DNA of 64,000 nt from Prevotellaceae bacterium (GCA_003150315.1 QAML01000091.1:3427-67426); one strand, 5' to 3'. Counted from the stretch's first letter, positions 33,637 through 42,470 are shown. Translations and numbers: made by a program. The notes: a model not told the origin generated them from the sequence alone.

Positions 33637-34611
33637 TTATTTGTCGCGGCTCACAACAAAATCAACATATCCCCTTATGGCGTTTTTTACTGTCTCGTTC
33701 CTATATGATTCGAGAATGTCATAAGCTTCACTGCGAAACTTGTCCATCACCTCATAAGCATAGGAAATACCGCCGTTTGCTTTGATAAATTCAATAAAAT
33801 CACTTATTTCATCGGCAGTTGCACTACCCTCCTTTACTTTTCGGGCAATGTCGTGATAATGTGCATTATCGCTGTTGTTCAAAACGAAAACCGCAGGAAG
33901 AGTAAGCTTTCCTTCAAGCATATCATTGCCTGTGGGCTTGCCAATCTTGGTGTTGTCGTAATAATCAAATATATCGTCGCGAATTTGGAAGCACATACCA
34001 ATTATTTCTCCCAATCTCTTGGCTTTCTTAACGTTATCGGCAGATGCCCCAACCGAGAACGCCCCGAGTTCGCCGCATGCAGAAAAAAGTTCGGCAGTTT
34101 TGTTGCGTATAACCTCGTAGTAAGCCTCCTCTGAAACAACCTTGTTGCGTATGTTAGCCTGCTGCTTCACCTCTCCCTCGGACAAAAGAATTCCAAGCTC
34201 CGAAATACGGTTCACAATGGGCATTTTTCCTGTTTTCACCGACTGTTGCAAAGCCAGCGACAACAGATAATCGCCAACCAATACGGCGAGTTTGTTTCCG
34301 AACTTGGCATTCACCGACTTCAATCCCCTGCGCTCGTCGCTCTCATCCACCACATCGTCGTGGAGAAGACTGGCATTATGAAAAAGTTCAAGCGCAAGAG
34401 CCACATTGTAAGTAACTTCGTTTACAGGAGCAAACTCTTTTGCAGTGAGCAAAACGAGTATAGGTCTCATCATCTTTCCTTTACGCGAACGCACATGCTC
34501 AAGAATTGTTCCGAGCAAGTCATCTTCATGACTCAAAACCTTGTCATAAAGTTCAACACACTGTGAAAGCTCCTTTTCTATAGGGAAAGATATTTGATGA
34601 AGTTCTGCCAT
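33637..34611 (-). CDS. Polyprenyl diphosphate synthase (octaprenyl/solanesyl type)
   Basis: A 324-residue trans-isoprenyl diphosphate synthase. The first aspartate-rich motif is LLHDDVVDESDERRG (about residue 85) and the second is IRDDIFDYYDN (about residue 215), both intact, so the enzyme should be active. It probably makes the isoprenoid tail of menaquinone. Chain length is not certain from sequence. Its start is divergent from polA by 84 bases. Confidence 0.9.
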   Translation of the reverse strand: MAELHQISFPIEKELSQCVELYDKVLSHEDDLLGTILEHVRSRKGKMMRPILVLLTAKEFAPVNEVTYNVALALELFHNASLLHDDVVDESDERRGLKSVNAKFGNKLAVLVGDYLLSLALQQSVKTGKMPIVNRISELGILLSEGEVKQQANIRNKVVSEEAYYEVIRNKTAELFSACGELGAFSVGASADNVKKAKRLGEIIGMCFQIRDDIFDYYDNTKIGKPTGNDMLEGKLTLPAVFVLNNSDNAHYHDIARKVKEGSATADEISDFIEFIKANGGISYAYEVMDKFRSEAYDILESYRNETVKNAIRGYVDFVVSRDK

Positions 34612-34629
34612 GTCCTTATTTTGAAGCTA

Positions 34630-34637
34630 CAAAAATA
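34630..34637 (-). promoter_or_regulatory. Polyprenyl synthase minus-7 promoter motif
   Basis: TATTTTTG on the minus strand matches TAnnTTTG, 18 bases before the start codon. The divergent polA has only a weak motif (TACATTTA, 34671-34678). Confidence 0.5.
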
Positions 34638-34695
34638 CGAATTTATAGTTATCCATTCGATGAATTTCATTACATTTACAGAAAAATAAAGACAG

Positions 34696-37536
34696 ATGAA
34701 CAAATTATACCTGCTCGATGCCTATGCACTCATATATCGTGCTTACTATGCGCTCATACGCACCCCGCGAATAAATTCTAAGGGATTCAATACTTCTGCA
34801 ATTTACGGATTTGTCAATACACTTGAAGAAATAAAGCGGCTCTCCCCCACCCACATGGCTGTGGCGTTCGACCCGAAAGGCGGCAAAACTTTCCGCAACG
34901 AACTCTACCCGCTCTATAAGGCACAGCGCGAAGCAATGCCCGAAGACATTCGCAAATCCGTGCCCGTAATCAAGGACATTATCAAGGCTATGAACATACC
35001 TATACTTGAAGCTGAAAACTTTGAGGCTGACGATGTTATAGGAACAGCGTCCAAGAAATTCGCTTCGCCCGAAAATGAAGTTTACATGATAACCGGTGAC
35101 AAGGATTACGGGCAACTCGTAAACGAAAACGTGTGGATGCTTAAACCTTTACACGGCGGCGGATTCGAAAAAATGGGTGTGGAAGAAATCAAATCCAAAT
35201 ACGGTTTGAATTCTCCCCTTCGAGTGATAGACCTGTTGGGACTGATGGGCGACACAGCCGATAACATTCCGGGATGTCCGGGAGTTGGCGAAAAAACTGC
35301 CGCAAAACTTTTGTCGCAGTTCAAAAACATTGACGACATAATAGCAAACGCAAAAAACATAAAAGGAGCACTCGGGAAAAAAATAGAAAATTCCGAAGAG
35401 CAAATCAGACTTTCAAGAACTCTTGCGGTGATTCGCACCGACGTTCCAATTTCGTTTTCATTCGACGACCTGAAAGTAAAAGAACCTGATTCGGAAAAAT
35501 TGAAAAAAATATTCTCGGAACTTGAATTCCGAACCATGTTGAAACGAATGGGTGCGGAACCGGAAAAAAACATCGGCGACTTTGCCGGAGGACTTTTTGA
35601 TATGGTTGAACCGGAAAAGGGAGAAAAGCAAAAAAGTGTTAATAAAAATATAAAAACAAGCGTCCAAAAACGCGAAAATTTTGGAGCAGAGCCGACCAAC
35701 TCCCAAGAAGAAGAAAAATATCGCAGTATTTCGAGCCTAAAAACACTACCCCACTCCTATTATCTCATTGATAATGAAAACGAAATGCGCGAATTATGCC
35801 AAAAAATCCTGTCATCGGATTTCTTAAGTTTAGACACAGAAACCACATCAACCGATGCAATCAACGCAGAATTGGTTGGTTTGAGTTTCTCAATACGAGA
35901 ATTCGAGGCTTTTTACATTCCCATACCTCCCGAAAGGGAAAAGGCACAAAAAATAGTGGATATTTTCAAACCCGCATACGAATGCGAAAATTTGAAAATA
36001 GGTCAGAACATAAAATACGACATACTTGTTTTGCGCAATTACGGAGTTCGCGTTGGCGGAAAGCTTTGGGACACGATGGTGGCGCATTATATTTTGCAGC
36101 CGGAGCTTCCTCATAACATGGATAGCCTTGCTGAAAAATATCTTGACTACTCCACTATTAAAATTGAAGAACTTATCGGACCAAAAGGTAAGAATCAAAA
36201 GAATATGCGCGAGCTTTTGCCGCAAAACATATATGAGTACGCCTGCGAGGATGCCGATGTAACTCTCCGGCTTCAGAATGTATTGAAACCCGAACTCGCA
36301 AAAGCGGAAATGGAAAACCTTTTCAACGATGTGGAAATGCCTCTTGTCAACGTGCTTGTGGAAATGGAGGAAAACGGAGTGAGTATTGATACGGCGGCTC
36401 TCAAAGAAACTTCGGAACTTTTCACTCAGCGCATGAACAAATACGAAGAAGAAGTCTACAAAATAGCCGGGGAAAAATTCAATCTCTCATCTCCCAAACA
36501 AGTTGGCGAAGTTCTTTTCGACAAAATGGCTCTCGATCCGAAAGCCAAGAAAACTAAAACGGGACAATACGTTACTTCGGAAGAAGTTCTGGCTAAACTG
36601 CGGAACAACAACCCGATAGTTGACCTTATTCTCAAATATCGCGGCATGAAAAAGCTGATTTCAACCTACCTCGATGCCTTGCCGCAGCTGATAAATCCGA
36701 GAACGGGAAAAATACATACCTCTTTCAATCAAACTGTTACGGCTACCGGAAGATTAAGTTCGAGCAATCCGAATTTGCAAAACATTCCTGTGCGCGGAGA
36801 CGACGGAAAAGAAATACGCAAAGCATTTATTCCCGAAAACGGATGCGAGTTTTTCTCTGCCGATTACTCTCAAATCGAACTTAGAATCATGGCTCATCTT
36901 TCGCAGGACCAACATATGCTCGCAGCTTTCAATAATAATTACGATGTTCACGCAGCTACTGCCGCCAAAATCTATCATAAACCTATTGAGGAAGTAACCA
37001 AAGACGAACGGCGCAAGGCTAAAACCGCCAATTTCGGCATTATTTACGGCATTTCCGCCTTCGGACTTTCGGAACGTCTGAATATTTCCAGAAGAGAAGC
37101 CAAAGAACTAATTGACAATTACTTCAAGGAATATCCGAGAATAAGGGAATACATGGACGAAAGCATTGAAAAAGCGCGCGAAAAGGGATATATTGAAACT
37201 ATTCTCAATCGCCGCCGCTACCTTCCCGACATAAATTCGAGCAATTCGGTTGTGCGCGGATATGCAGAGCGAAACGCAATAAACGCTCCCATACAGGGCA
37301 GTGCCGCCGACATAATTAAAATTGCCATGGTTAGGATTTACAAACGTTTCAAAGAGGAAAATATGCGCTCGAAAATGATTCTGCAGGTTCATGACGAATT
37401 GAATTTCAGCGTATTTCCCGACGAAAAAGAAAAGGTTAAGAACATTGTGGTTGAGGAAATGGAAAAGGCTTATCCACTGTCCGTTCCCTTGAAATCAGAC
37501 TATGGGTGGGGTAAAAACTGGCTCGAAGCCCATTGA
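34696..37536 (+). CDS. polA: DNA polymerase I
   Basis: A 946-residue family A polymerase with all three parts. The 5' nuclease domain covers residues 1 to about 290 (LLDAYALIYRAYYAL; FEADDVIGTASKKF; MGDTADNIPGCPGVGEKTA). The 3' to 5' exonuclease domain has DTETTSTDAINAELVG, so the first catalytic Asp-Glu pair is intact, then YACEDADVTLRL. The polymerase domain shows SADYSQIELRIMAHLS, RRKAKTANFGIIYGISAFGL and LQVHDELNF. A lysine-rich low-complexity linker around residues 300-345 separates the nuclease part from the rest. It is followed by tRNA-Gln. Confidence 0.98.
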   Translation: MNKLYLLDAYALIYRAYYALIRTPRINSKGFNTSAIYGFVNTLEEIKRLSPTHMAVAFDPKGGKTFRNELYPLYKAQREAMPEDIRKSVPVIKDIIKAMNIPILEAENFEADDVIGTASKKFASPENEVYMITGDKDYGQLVNENVWMLKPLHGGGFEKMGVEEIKSKYGLNSPLRVIDLLGLMGDTADNIPGCPGVGEKTAAKLLSQFKNIDDIIANAKNIKGALGKKIENSEEQIRLSRTLAVIRTDVPISFSFDDLKVKEPDSEKLKKIFSELEFRTMLKRMGAEPEKNIGDFAGGLFDMVEPEKGEKQKSVNKNIKTSVQKRENFGAEPTNSQEEEKYRSISSLKTLPHSYYLIDNENEMRELCQKILSSDFLSLDTETTSTDAINAELVGLSFSIREFEAFYIPIPPEREKAQKIVDIFKPAYECENLKIGQNIKYDILVLRNYGVRVGGKLWDTMVAHYILQPELPHNMDSLAEKYLDYSTIKIEELIGPKGKNQKNMRELLPQNIYEYACEDADVTLRLQNVLKPELAKAEMENLFNDVEMPLVNVLVEMEENGVSIDTAALKETSELFTQRMNKYEEEVYKIAGEKFNLSSPKQVGEVLFDKMALDPKAKKTKTGQYVTSEEVLAKLRNNNPIVDLILKYRGMKKLISTYLDALPQLINPRTGKIHTSFNQTVTATGRLSSSNPNLQNIPVRGDDGKEIRKAFIPENGCEFFSADYSQIELRIMAHLSQDQHMLAAFNNNYDVHAATAAKIYHKPIEEVTKDERRKAKTANFGIIYGISAFGLSERLNISRREAKELIDNYFKEYPRIREYMDESIEKAREKGYIETILNRRRYLPDINSSNSVVRGYAERNAINAPIQGSAADIIKIAMVRIYKRFKEENMRSKMILQVHDELNFSVFPDEKEKVKNIVVEEMEKAYPLSVPLKSDYGWGKNWLEAH

Positions 37537-37607
37537 TTTTTCAAACCCTTTTCCCCCACTCCGCCACGGTTGTTTTTAATGTAAAATTCAACTTTGAAGA
37601 AAAAAAG

Positions 37608-37638
37608 TTTGCAGAATGAAATGTTTTGAGTAATTTTG
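37608..37638 (+). promoter_or_regulatory. tRNA-Gln promoter
   Basis: TTTG at 37608-37611 and TAATTTTG at 37631-37638 are separated by 19 bases, a full match to the Bacteroidetes housekeeping promoter (TTTG, N19-22, TAnnTTTG). The tRNA starts 28 bases downstream. Confidence 0.8.
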
Positions 37639-37666
37639 CACTGCTATTTAACGATAGCATCGTGTT

Positions 37667-37737
37667 TGTTCCATGGTGTAATGGCAGCACTAGAGTTTTT
37701 GGTTCTCTCAGTCATCGTTCGAATCGGTGTGGAACAA
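37667..37737 (+). tRNA. tRNA-Gln (anticodon TTG)
   Basis: A 71-nt cloverleaf: acceptor stem TGTTCCA / TGGAACA, D-arm region TGGTGTAATGGCAGCAC, anticodon loop TTTTGGT with anticodon TTG, T-arm CATCG-TTCGAAT-CGGTG, discriminator A. CCA is not encoded. The anticodon stem AGAGT / TCTCT has one T-T mismatch next to the loop. Confidence 0.93.
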
Positions 37738-37745
37738 CTAAAATG

Positions 37746-37775
37746 GCGATACGCTTCGGTGTATCGCTTTTTTTA
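37746..37775 (+). terminator. Rho-independent terminator after tRNA-Gln
   Basis: Stem GCGATAC (37746-37752) with GTATCGC (37761-37767), 8-nt loop containing CTTCGG, followed by seven or more T. Confidence 0.92.
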
Positions 37776-37854
37776 TATTTCAATTAATATTCCGCAATTC
37801 ATTTCACGCATTTAATATTATTTACTATCATTGCATTATCAAACATTAATTGAA

Positions 37855-38667
37855 ATGAACAGCGTTTTCAATAAGCTCACAGCCGTTGCTGTCTTCATGT
37901 TCATAGGCATTTCGGCTTTTTCACAGGAAAAAACTTCCAAGAAAATCGAAGGAATATGGCAGCTTGTAATTCCTTCGCGAAACATATCCGACAATCAAAA
38001 GAAATTTGTGGATACGTGGAAAATTTACAGTGGCGACGGAACTTACACAATCATGAGCAACAATACTCCGACGGGCATTTCCATGTTGAAAGCCCAGGGA
38101 AAATATACCGTTGTAAACGATTCTGTGGTTAAGGAAACAAATGAAATTTCGCAAACAGGGAAAGCAGAAAAAAACGACTGTATAAAAGTGGAATTCATTG
38201 GAAAAGAGTTGATGAACACCTATCACAACATCAATTCCAAAGAAGGAATTTGGGAAGAACTCTGGAAACGTGTAAGCACTAATGCGGATGATTCCGACAT
38301 GGAATATCTCAACACAGAAAAAGACAATTATAAAGTTTCAAGAGACCTTGACGGAATCTACACCGTTACCGAAAAAATGCCGGAATATTCGGGAGGAAGC
38401 TATGAAGACTTGGTTAAAAAAGTATCCCAAACCGTTGTCTATCCCGAAGAAGCTCAGGAAAAAGGACTTGAAGGCATTACATTGGTGCGGTTTGTGGTAA
38501 ACAAAAAAGGCAAAACCGAGAATCTGCAAATCATGCGCTCTTCCTACCCCATTCTCGACGAAGAAGCCAAGAGAGTTATCAGTAAACTTTCTTTCATTCC
38601 GGGAATGCACGACGGCAAAAAGGTGAAAGTTTATATGACAATACCCGTTAATTTCAAACTCAGATGA
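37855..38667 (+). CDS. Exported DUF4488-like protein with TonB C-terminal domain
   Basis: A 270-residue protein with a signal peptide (KLTAVAVFMFIGISAFS). The first half resembles the lipocalin-like DUF4488 domain (IEGIWQLVIPSRNIS; WKIYSGDGTYTIMSN; IWEELWKRVS). The last 90 residues are a TonB C-terminal domain (VVYPEEAQEKGLEGITLVRF, then FIPGMHDGKKVKVYMTIPVN). It has no Pro-rich linker or N-terminal ExbB-type anchor, so it is unlikely to be a standard energy transducer. The ATG at 37855 is chosen over an upstream in-frame TTG because it gives a clean signal peptide. Confidence 0.82.
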   Translation: MNSVFNKLTAVAVFMFIGISAFSQEKTSKKIEGIWQLVIPSRNISDNQKKFVDTWKIYSGDGTYTIMSNNTPTGISMLKAQGKYTVVNDSVVKETNEISQTGKAEKNDCIKVEFIGKELMNTYHNINSKEGIWEELWKRVSTNADDSDMEYLNTEKDNYKVSRDLDGIYTVTEKMPEYSGGSYEDLVKKVSQTVVYPEEAQEKGLEGITLVRFVVNKKGKTENLQIMRSSYPILDEEAKRVISKLSFIPGMHDGKKVKVYMTIPVNFKLR

Positions 38668-38714
38668 TTTTGAAAAGGGTTTGATACCACCTTTTCATAA
38701 CCTTTTCATACATC

Positions 38715-38806
38715 CGAAAAAACATAAGCCATGTCGTAAAAAATACAAGGCACATATTTTAAAATATAAGGCACTTATTTCAAAATATATGCCTTATGTT
38801 TTTTTT
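38715..38806 (+). repeat. Palindromic intergenic repeat, copy 7 (variant)
   Basis: Left flank AAACATAAGCCATGTCGT, then ACAAGGCACATATTTT, ATAAGGCACTTATTTC and ATATGCCTTATGTTTT arms. Order resembles M-prime; the conserved right flank is not visible. It lies in a convergent gap. Confidence 0.85.
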
Positions 38807-38923
38807 CATTACCGCCCTGTTTCTCACCATGTTTGGTATGGTGTTTGTTATATTGTATATTCGTCTTATTATTAAACATTTACGATAATGATGTTTTATA
38901 TTAGACAGAAAACAAAAACAGGA

Positions 38924-38951
38924 CGGAGTTTAAGAGCTTCATCCTGTTTTT
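38924..38951. terminator. Bidirectional terminator after the C1 peptidase gene
   Basis: Perfect stem AAAAACAGGA (38924-38933) with TCCTGTTTTT (38942-38951), with A-run before and T-run after. Confidence 0.75.
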
Positions 38952-38975
38952 AGTTACGTTTTATATGATGTTTCG

Positions 38976-40373
38976 TTATTCCTCGGGAGCGAACATTGGA
39001 TCCCATGGTGGAAGCAAGGTAGCCTTTTGTTTGAGCAAATCGAGCGTAGGCTGCGAAATATATTTCTTTTCAGCCACAAGACGGAACAAATATCCGTCAA
39101 ACCACGAATCACTCATTATTAGGTGTCCCCTGTAACCGTAATCACTACCCCAACTGTTTTCTACTTCCCACTTCACTGGTTTTCCGTCTTTTTCCAGATC
39201 AACCGCCATAAGAGTCATGGCATGTGAAGACATTGAAGCAAAACTTACGATACGTTCTTTCTTGGTCATATTGAAATCCGTTCCCATGATTGAAGAATAA
39301 TCATAGTTAGCACTGTCGAGCACACCGGTGTTCTTGTCAAGGAATTTGCCCACATCGCAAGACATGTACATCATTGTACTGTCCTTAATTGAGCGAATGG
39401 CTATGGCTTTGATTGAATCCATGGGGAGATTGAGATAAGTCCAGTTCTTTCCGTCGTAAGAATGACGGTCAAAGTCAATTTCGTAAACCTTGTTGTACGG
39501 ACGAGTAGGGTCGTTCATGAGCATAACATAGTTGTTGTTCAAATCGTTAGCCACATATTCTTCATAGAAACCCTTCGGCGTGTATTCTTTTGTACTTATC
39601 GGTTTTCCGCTTTTGTCTGTCATAGTCCACGTAAACTTTTCAGGAGGAGTTCCGAGGAACAACGAAAGCATGTGATATACCGTTCCGAGCATTTCAACCT
39701 TTCGCTTTTGAATTTCGTCTTTCTTGGCACCTTTTGCAGCCTTTTCGCGAAGTTCCAAACCAAATTGGCGGAGTTTATAGCTTATAAGCATGTTCATTCT
39801 GCTTGTATTGTTAGAAGCGAAAGTCTCAGGCATTATGTCGGAAGGCACAACTCCGTATTTCGAAATAATGTCTGCAATTCCAGTGAACTGACCGCCGTCG
39901 GAAAGAGGATTCTTGAAAAGCCACTCGACAAGCTTGTCGTCCATAGGTTTCTTGGCGTTGTCAATGATTCCTTGGAGAAATAAATTTGATTTCTCAAGTT
40001 GGTCATAGAAAAAACTGTAACTTTGCGAAAACTTGAACTCTCCCAAACCATATTTGGCAATCATTTTGGCACGCATTACATTAAGACCCGTAAAAAGCCA
40101 ACATCTTCCCGAAGATTTTTGGTCGGTAATGCCTTCAGACTTTACATAGTTTGAAAAAAACTTGTTTTGCGCCACGGGATTAGCCGCGTTTCGCGTTAGA
40201 ACATTAATGTCCGTAGCCGTTAGAGCATTGGCGAGTGCTTTGTCTGCCGCAGCAGAGCCCTGCATCTTTTTCAGTTTTCCCAAAACATCGGGAGTGATGG
40301 CTCCGTTGTTCTGTGAAAAAGCCGAAAAACCGCATACCGCAACTGCAAGCAGGGTAGTGGTGATTCTATTCAT
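38976..40373 (-). CDS. Exported C1-family cysteine peptidase (aminopeptidase C / bleomycin hydrolase type)
   Basis: A 465-residue papain-fold peptidase. It starts with a signal peptide (TTLLAVAVCGFSAFS), so it acts in the periplasm or outside. The catalytic Cys is in SSGRCWLFTGLNVMR, His in SSHAMTLMAVDL, and Asn in VENSWGSDYG; the preceding Gln of the oxyanion hole is in TDQKSSGRCW. These identify the C1B (PepC) group. The ATG at 40373 is preferred over an upstream in-frame start because it directly precedes the signal peptide and fits the promoter motif at 40407-40414. Confidence 0.92.
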   Translation of the reverse strand: MNRITTTLLAVAVCGFSAFSQNNGAITPDVLGKLKKMQGSAAADKALANALTATDINVLTRNAANPVAQNKFFSNYVKSEGITDQKSSGRCWLFTGLNVMRAKMIAKYGLGEFKFSQSYSFFYDQLEKSNLFLQGIIDNAKKPMDDKLVEWLFKNPLSDGGQFTGIADIISKYGVVPSDIMPETFASNNTSRMNMLISYKLRQFGLELREKAAKGAKKDEIQKRKVEMLGTVYHMLSLFLGTPPEKFTWTMTDKSGKPISTKEYTPKGFYEEYVANDLNNNYVMLMNDPTRPYNKVYEIDFDRHSYDGKNWTYLNLPMDSIKAIAIRSIKDSTMMYMSCDVGKFLDKNTGVLDSANYDYSSIMGTDFNMTKKERIVSFASMSSHAMTLMAVDLEKDGKPVKWEVENSWGSDYGYRGHLIMSDSWFDGYLFRLVAEKKYISQPTLDLLKQKATLLPPWDPMFAPEE

Positions 40374-40406
40374 AACTATTTTAATGATTAATATATGTCT
40401 TAGATG

Positions 40407-40414
40407 CAAATTTA
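40407..40414 (-). promoter_or_regulatory. C1 peptidase minus-7 promoter motif
   Basis: TAAATTTG on the minus strand matches TAnnTTTG, 34 bases before the chosen start at 40373. Confidence 0.55.
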
Positions 40415-40459
40415 GCTGTTTATTTTTTATTTAAGCTAAACACACCGCAGGCAGCAACC

Positions 40460-40765
40460 ATTGCCTCATATATTATATATATCATCCTATTTTTATTTTC
40501 TAAAAAAGAAGATGATAATTATAATACGGTGTGGAAAATGTGGAAAACTCAGAAAAAATAAATAAATAATGTGTGCATAGAATTGAAAAACAGAAAAATA
40601 AGAAGGTAAAGCGTATTGTGTAAAACTGTTGATAAGTCTGTGAAAACGGTGTTGAAATGTCCGTGGCTTATTAACCTGAACTCGTAAAAGCCCGTATTTT
40701 TGTTGATACGGTTTATAAGAATAAACAACTTTTCAACAGGTTTTCCACCGACTTATCCACCGTTT
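40460..40765. other. oriC: Candidate chromosome replication origin (oriC)
   Basis: An AT-rich gap with a cluster of DnaA-box-like 9-mers. Perfect matches to TTWTNCACA, all reading on the minus strand, are 40530-40538 and 40539-40547 (TGTGGAAAA in direct tandem) and 40617-40625 (TGTGTAAAA). One-mismatch sites are 40627-40635, 40639-40647, 40730-40738, 40741-40749 and 40753-40761 (TTATCCACC). Left boxes point one way, right boxes the other. An AT-rich stretch (40467-40505, about ATATTATATATATCATCC) could be the unwinding element. Two parS-like sites lie 12-14 kb to the left. dnaA itself is not in the window. Confidence 0.6.
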
Positions 40766-40768
40766 TTC

Positions 40769-40776
40769 TAATTTTG
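40769..40776 (+). promoter_or_regulatory. SpoU-family methylase minus-7 promoter motif
   Basis: TAATTTTG matches TAnnTTTG but lies only 7 bases before the ATG at 40784, so transcription would start at or very near the start codon. The same motif type precedes several genes here. Confidence 0.5.
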
Positions 40777-40783
40777 CAAAATA

Positions 40784-41320
40784 ATGAGAAAGCTAAAAGT
40801 TACGGAACTGAAAAGAATAGATGTTCGTCAGTTCAAAGCATCCGATAAAACTCCTCTCACAGTTGTTCTCGACGACGTAAGGAGCATGTATAATGTAGGT
40901 TCGGTATTTCGCACGGCAGATTCCTTCAGACTTGAAAAAATAATGCTTTGCGGAATAACTGCGTGCCCGCCTCATCCGGAAATTCACAAGACTGCTCTCG
41001 GCGCAGAGCTTTCAATGGAGTGGAAGAAGTGCGAAAATACTATCGAAGCGGTAAACAAACTCCATGAAGAAGGTTATGAGGTTTACGCTCTCGAACAAGT
41101 GGAACACAGTGTGCCGCTTCAGAATTTCAAGGTGGAACAAGGAAAGAAATATGCCCTGATTCTCGGAAATGAAGTCAAAGGTGTATCGCAAGAAGCGGTA
41201 AATATTTGCGACGGAGCAATAGAAATTCCGCAATTCGGAACTAAACATTCCATGAATGTATCGGTTTCGGGAGGAATTGCAATATGGCAGATTGCTTCTC
41301 AACTACTGAAGTTGCAATAA
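40784..41320 (+). CDS. SpoU/TrmH-family RNA 2'-O-methyltransferase
   Basis: A 178-residue SPOUT-fold methyltransferase. Motif 1 is VLDDVRSMYNVGSVFRTADS (residues about 28-47), motif 2 YALILGNEVKGVSQEAVN and motif 3 IEIPQFGTKHSMNVSVSGGI, which contains the knotted SAM site. It should methylate a ribose in tRNA or rRNA; the exact target cannot be named. queG follows after 6 bases on the same strand. Confidence 0.93.
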   Translation: MRKLKVTELKRIDVRQFKASDKTPLTVVLDDVRSMYNVGSVFRTADSFRLEKIMLCGITACPPHPEIHKTALGAELSMEWKKCENTIEAVNKLHEEGYEVYALEQVEHSVPLQNFKVEQGKKYALILGNEVKGVSQEAVNICDGAIEIPQFGTKHSMNVSVSGGIAIWQIASQLLKLQ

Positions 41321-41326
41321 AAATAT

Positions 41327-42268
41327 ATGCTTTCGGCAGAATATATAAAGAGTGTTTCGGCGGAATTAGGTTTTTCGGCGTGCGGAATCTGTAAGGCGGA
41401 AAAAATGAACAAGTCTTATTCCGATTATGTCAAAAGATTTATAGCCGAAGGCAGAAATGGTGAGATGGATTACCTTTCCCGAAATATGGATATGCGTTTT
41501 AATCCGGAAAAACTCGTAGAAGGTACGAAATCCATCATATCTGTTGCGCTCAATTACTATCCTGCGCGAAAAATGAATGCTAAGGAATATACTTTTTCGT
41601 ATTACGCTTACGGCAAAGACTATCATACGGTAGTTAAACAGAGGCTTTTTGAACTTTTCAACAGATTAAAGAAAAGCTGTGAGGGAAACGAAAAAGAATT
41701 GGAGGGTAGGGCGTTTTGCGATACTGCTCCTGTTTCGGAACGTTACTGGGCTTGGCGTGCCGGTGTTGGTTTTATAGGCAAGAATACCCTTTTGATTATA
41801 CCGCATAAAGGTAGTTTCTTTTTTCTTGGGGAACTTTTCGTAAATGCCGAGGTAGACAAATATGATGAACCCTTGAAAAATTATTGCGGAAACTGTACTA
41901 AATGTATTGATGCCTGTCCCGGCAATGCCATTTTCGAACCTTACAATCTCGATGCAAGGAAATGTTTGTCGTATCTCACTATTGAGAGCAGAAAAGAACT
42001 GCCTGCGGGCACGGAAAACAAAATGGATAATTGTATTTACGGATGCGACAGATGTCAGAGTGCTTGTCCTCACAACAATTTCGCTACTCCCACTGATGTC
42101 ATTGAGTTTGCGCCGTCCGAAGAGCTTTTCGAAATGAAACGAGAGGATTGGGATTCGCTCACCGAAGAAGAGTATAGAAAACTATTCAAAGGCAGTGCAG
42201 TAAAAAGGGCAAAGTATTCCGGACTAATGCGTAACATTAATGCCGTGAACAAGAAAAAATCAAAATAA
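41327..42268 (+). CDS. queG: Epoxyqueuosine reductase QueG
   Basis: QueG reduces epoxyqueuosine in tRNA to queuosine, using a cobalamin and two 4Fe-4S clusters. The 313-residue length is normal. The first cluster motif is CGNCTKCIDACPGNAI and the second CDRCQSACPHN. The N-terminal cobalamin-binding domain has LGFSACGICKAEKM and YYAYGKDYHTVVKQRL. It lies 6 bases after the SpoU gene; queuosine genes otherwise are not in this window. Confidence 0.96.
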   Translation: MLSAEYIKSVSAELGFSACGICKAEKMNKSYSDYVKRFIAEGRNGEMDYLSRNMDMRFNPEKLVEGTKSIISVALNYYPARKMNAKEYTFSYYAYGKDYHTVVKQRLFELFNRLKKSCEGNEKELEGRAFCDTAPVSERYWAWRAGVGFIGKNTLLIIPHKGSFFFLGELFVNAEVDKYDEPLKNYCGNCTKCIDACPGNAIFEPYNLDARKCLSYLTIESRKELPAGTENKMDNCIYGCDRCQSACPHNNFATPTDVIEFAPSEELFEMKREDWDSLTEEEYRKLFKGSAVKRAKYSGLMRNINAVNKKKSK

Positions 42269-42324
42269 TCAGTGAGATAAGTATGTGATAATAAAAAGAA
42301 AAAAACTTTTTGGTGTCATAAAAA

Positions 42325-42356
42325 TTTCTCCATATCAAACTTATTACATACCTTTG
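42325..42356 (+). promoter_or_regulatory. greA promoter
   Basis: TTTC at 42325-42328 and TACCTTTG at 42349-42356, 20 bases apart, match the Bacteroidetes promoter with one mismatch in the upstream box. Confidence 0.6.
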
Positions 42357-42370
42357 CAGAAACGAAAGAC

Positions 42371-42413
42371 AAAAGGATTCCATGGCTTTGCTTTGGGATT
42401 CTTTTAGTTTTTT
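42371..42413 (+). terminator. Terminator-like hairpin in the greA leader
   Basis: An 11-bp stem with two G-U pairs, AAAAGGATTCC (42371-42381) with GGGATTCTTTT (42395-42405), loop of 13 bases, then AGTTTTTT. It lies between the promoter and the greA ATG at 42471, so it could attenuate greA transcription. Confidence 0.6.
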
Positions 42414-42470
42414 ATCCTCTTTGAAAGGGGAGAATAAAACAGATTAATAACTTAAAAAATATACAGACTT

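Larger units (their letters stand above)
38668..38975. other. Convergent intergenic region
   Basis: It holds a short hairpin just after the plus gene (GAAAAGG / CCTTTTC, 38672-38696, no T-run), repeat copy 7, and the bidirectional terminator at 38924-38951. Confidence 0.6.
40374..40783. other. 410-bp divergent intergenic region
   Basis: It contains the C1 peptidase promoter motif, the DnaA-box cluster and the TAATTTTG motif of the SpoU gene. No gene is seen in it, and there is no palindromic repeat. Confidence 0.65.
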
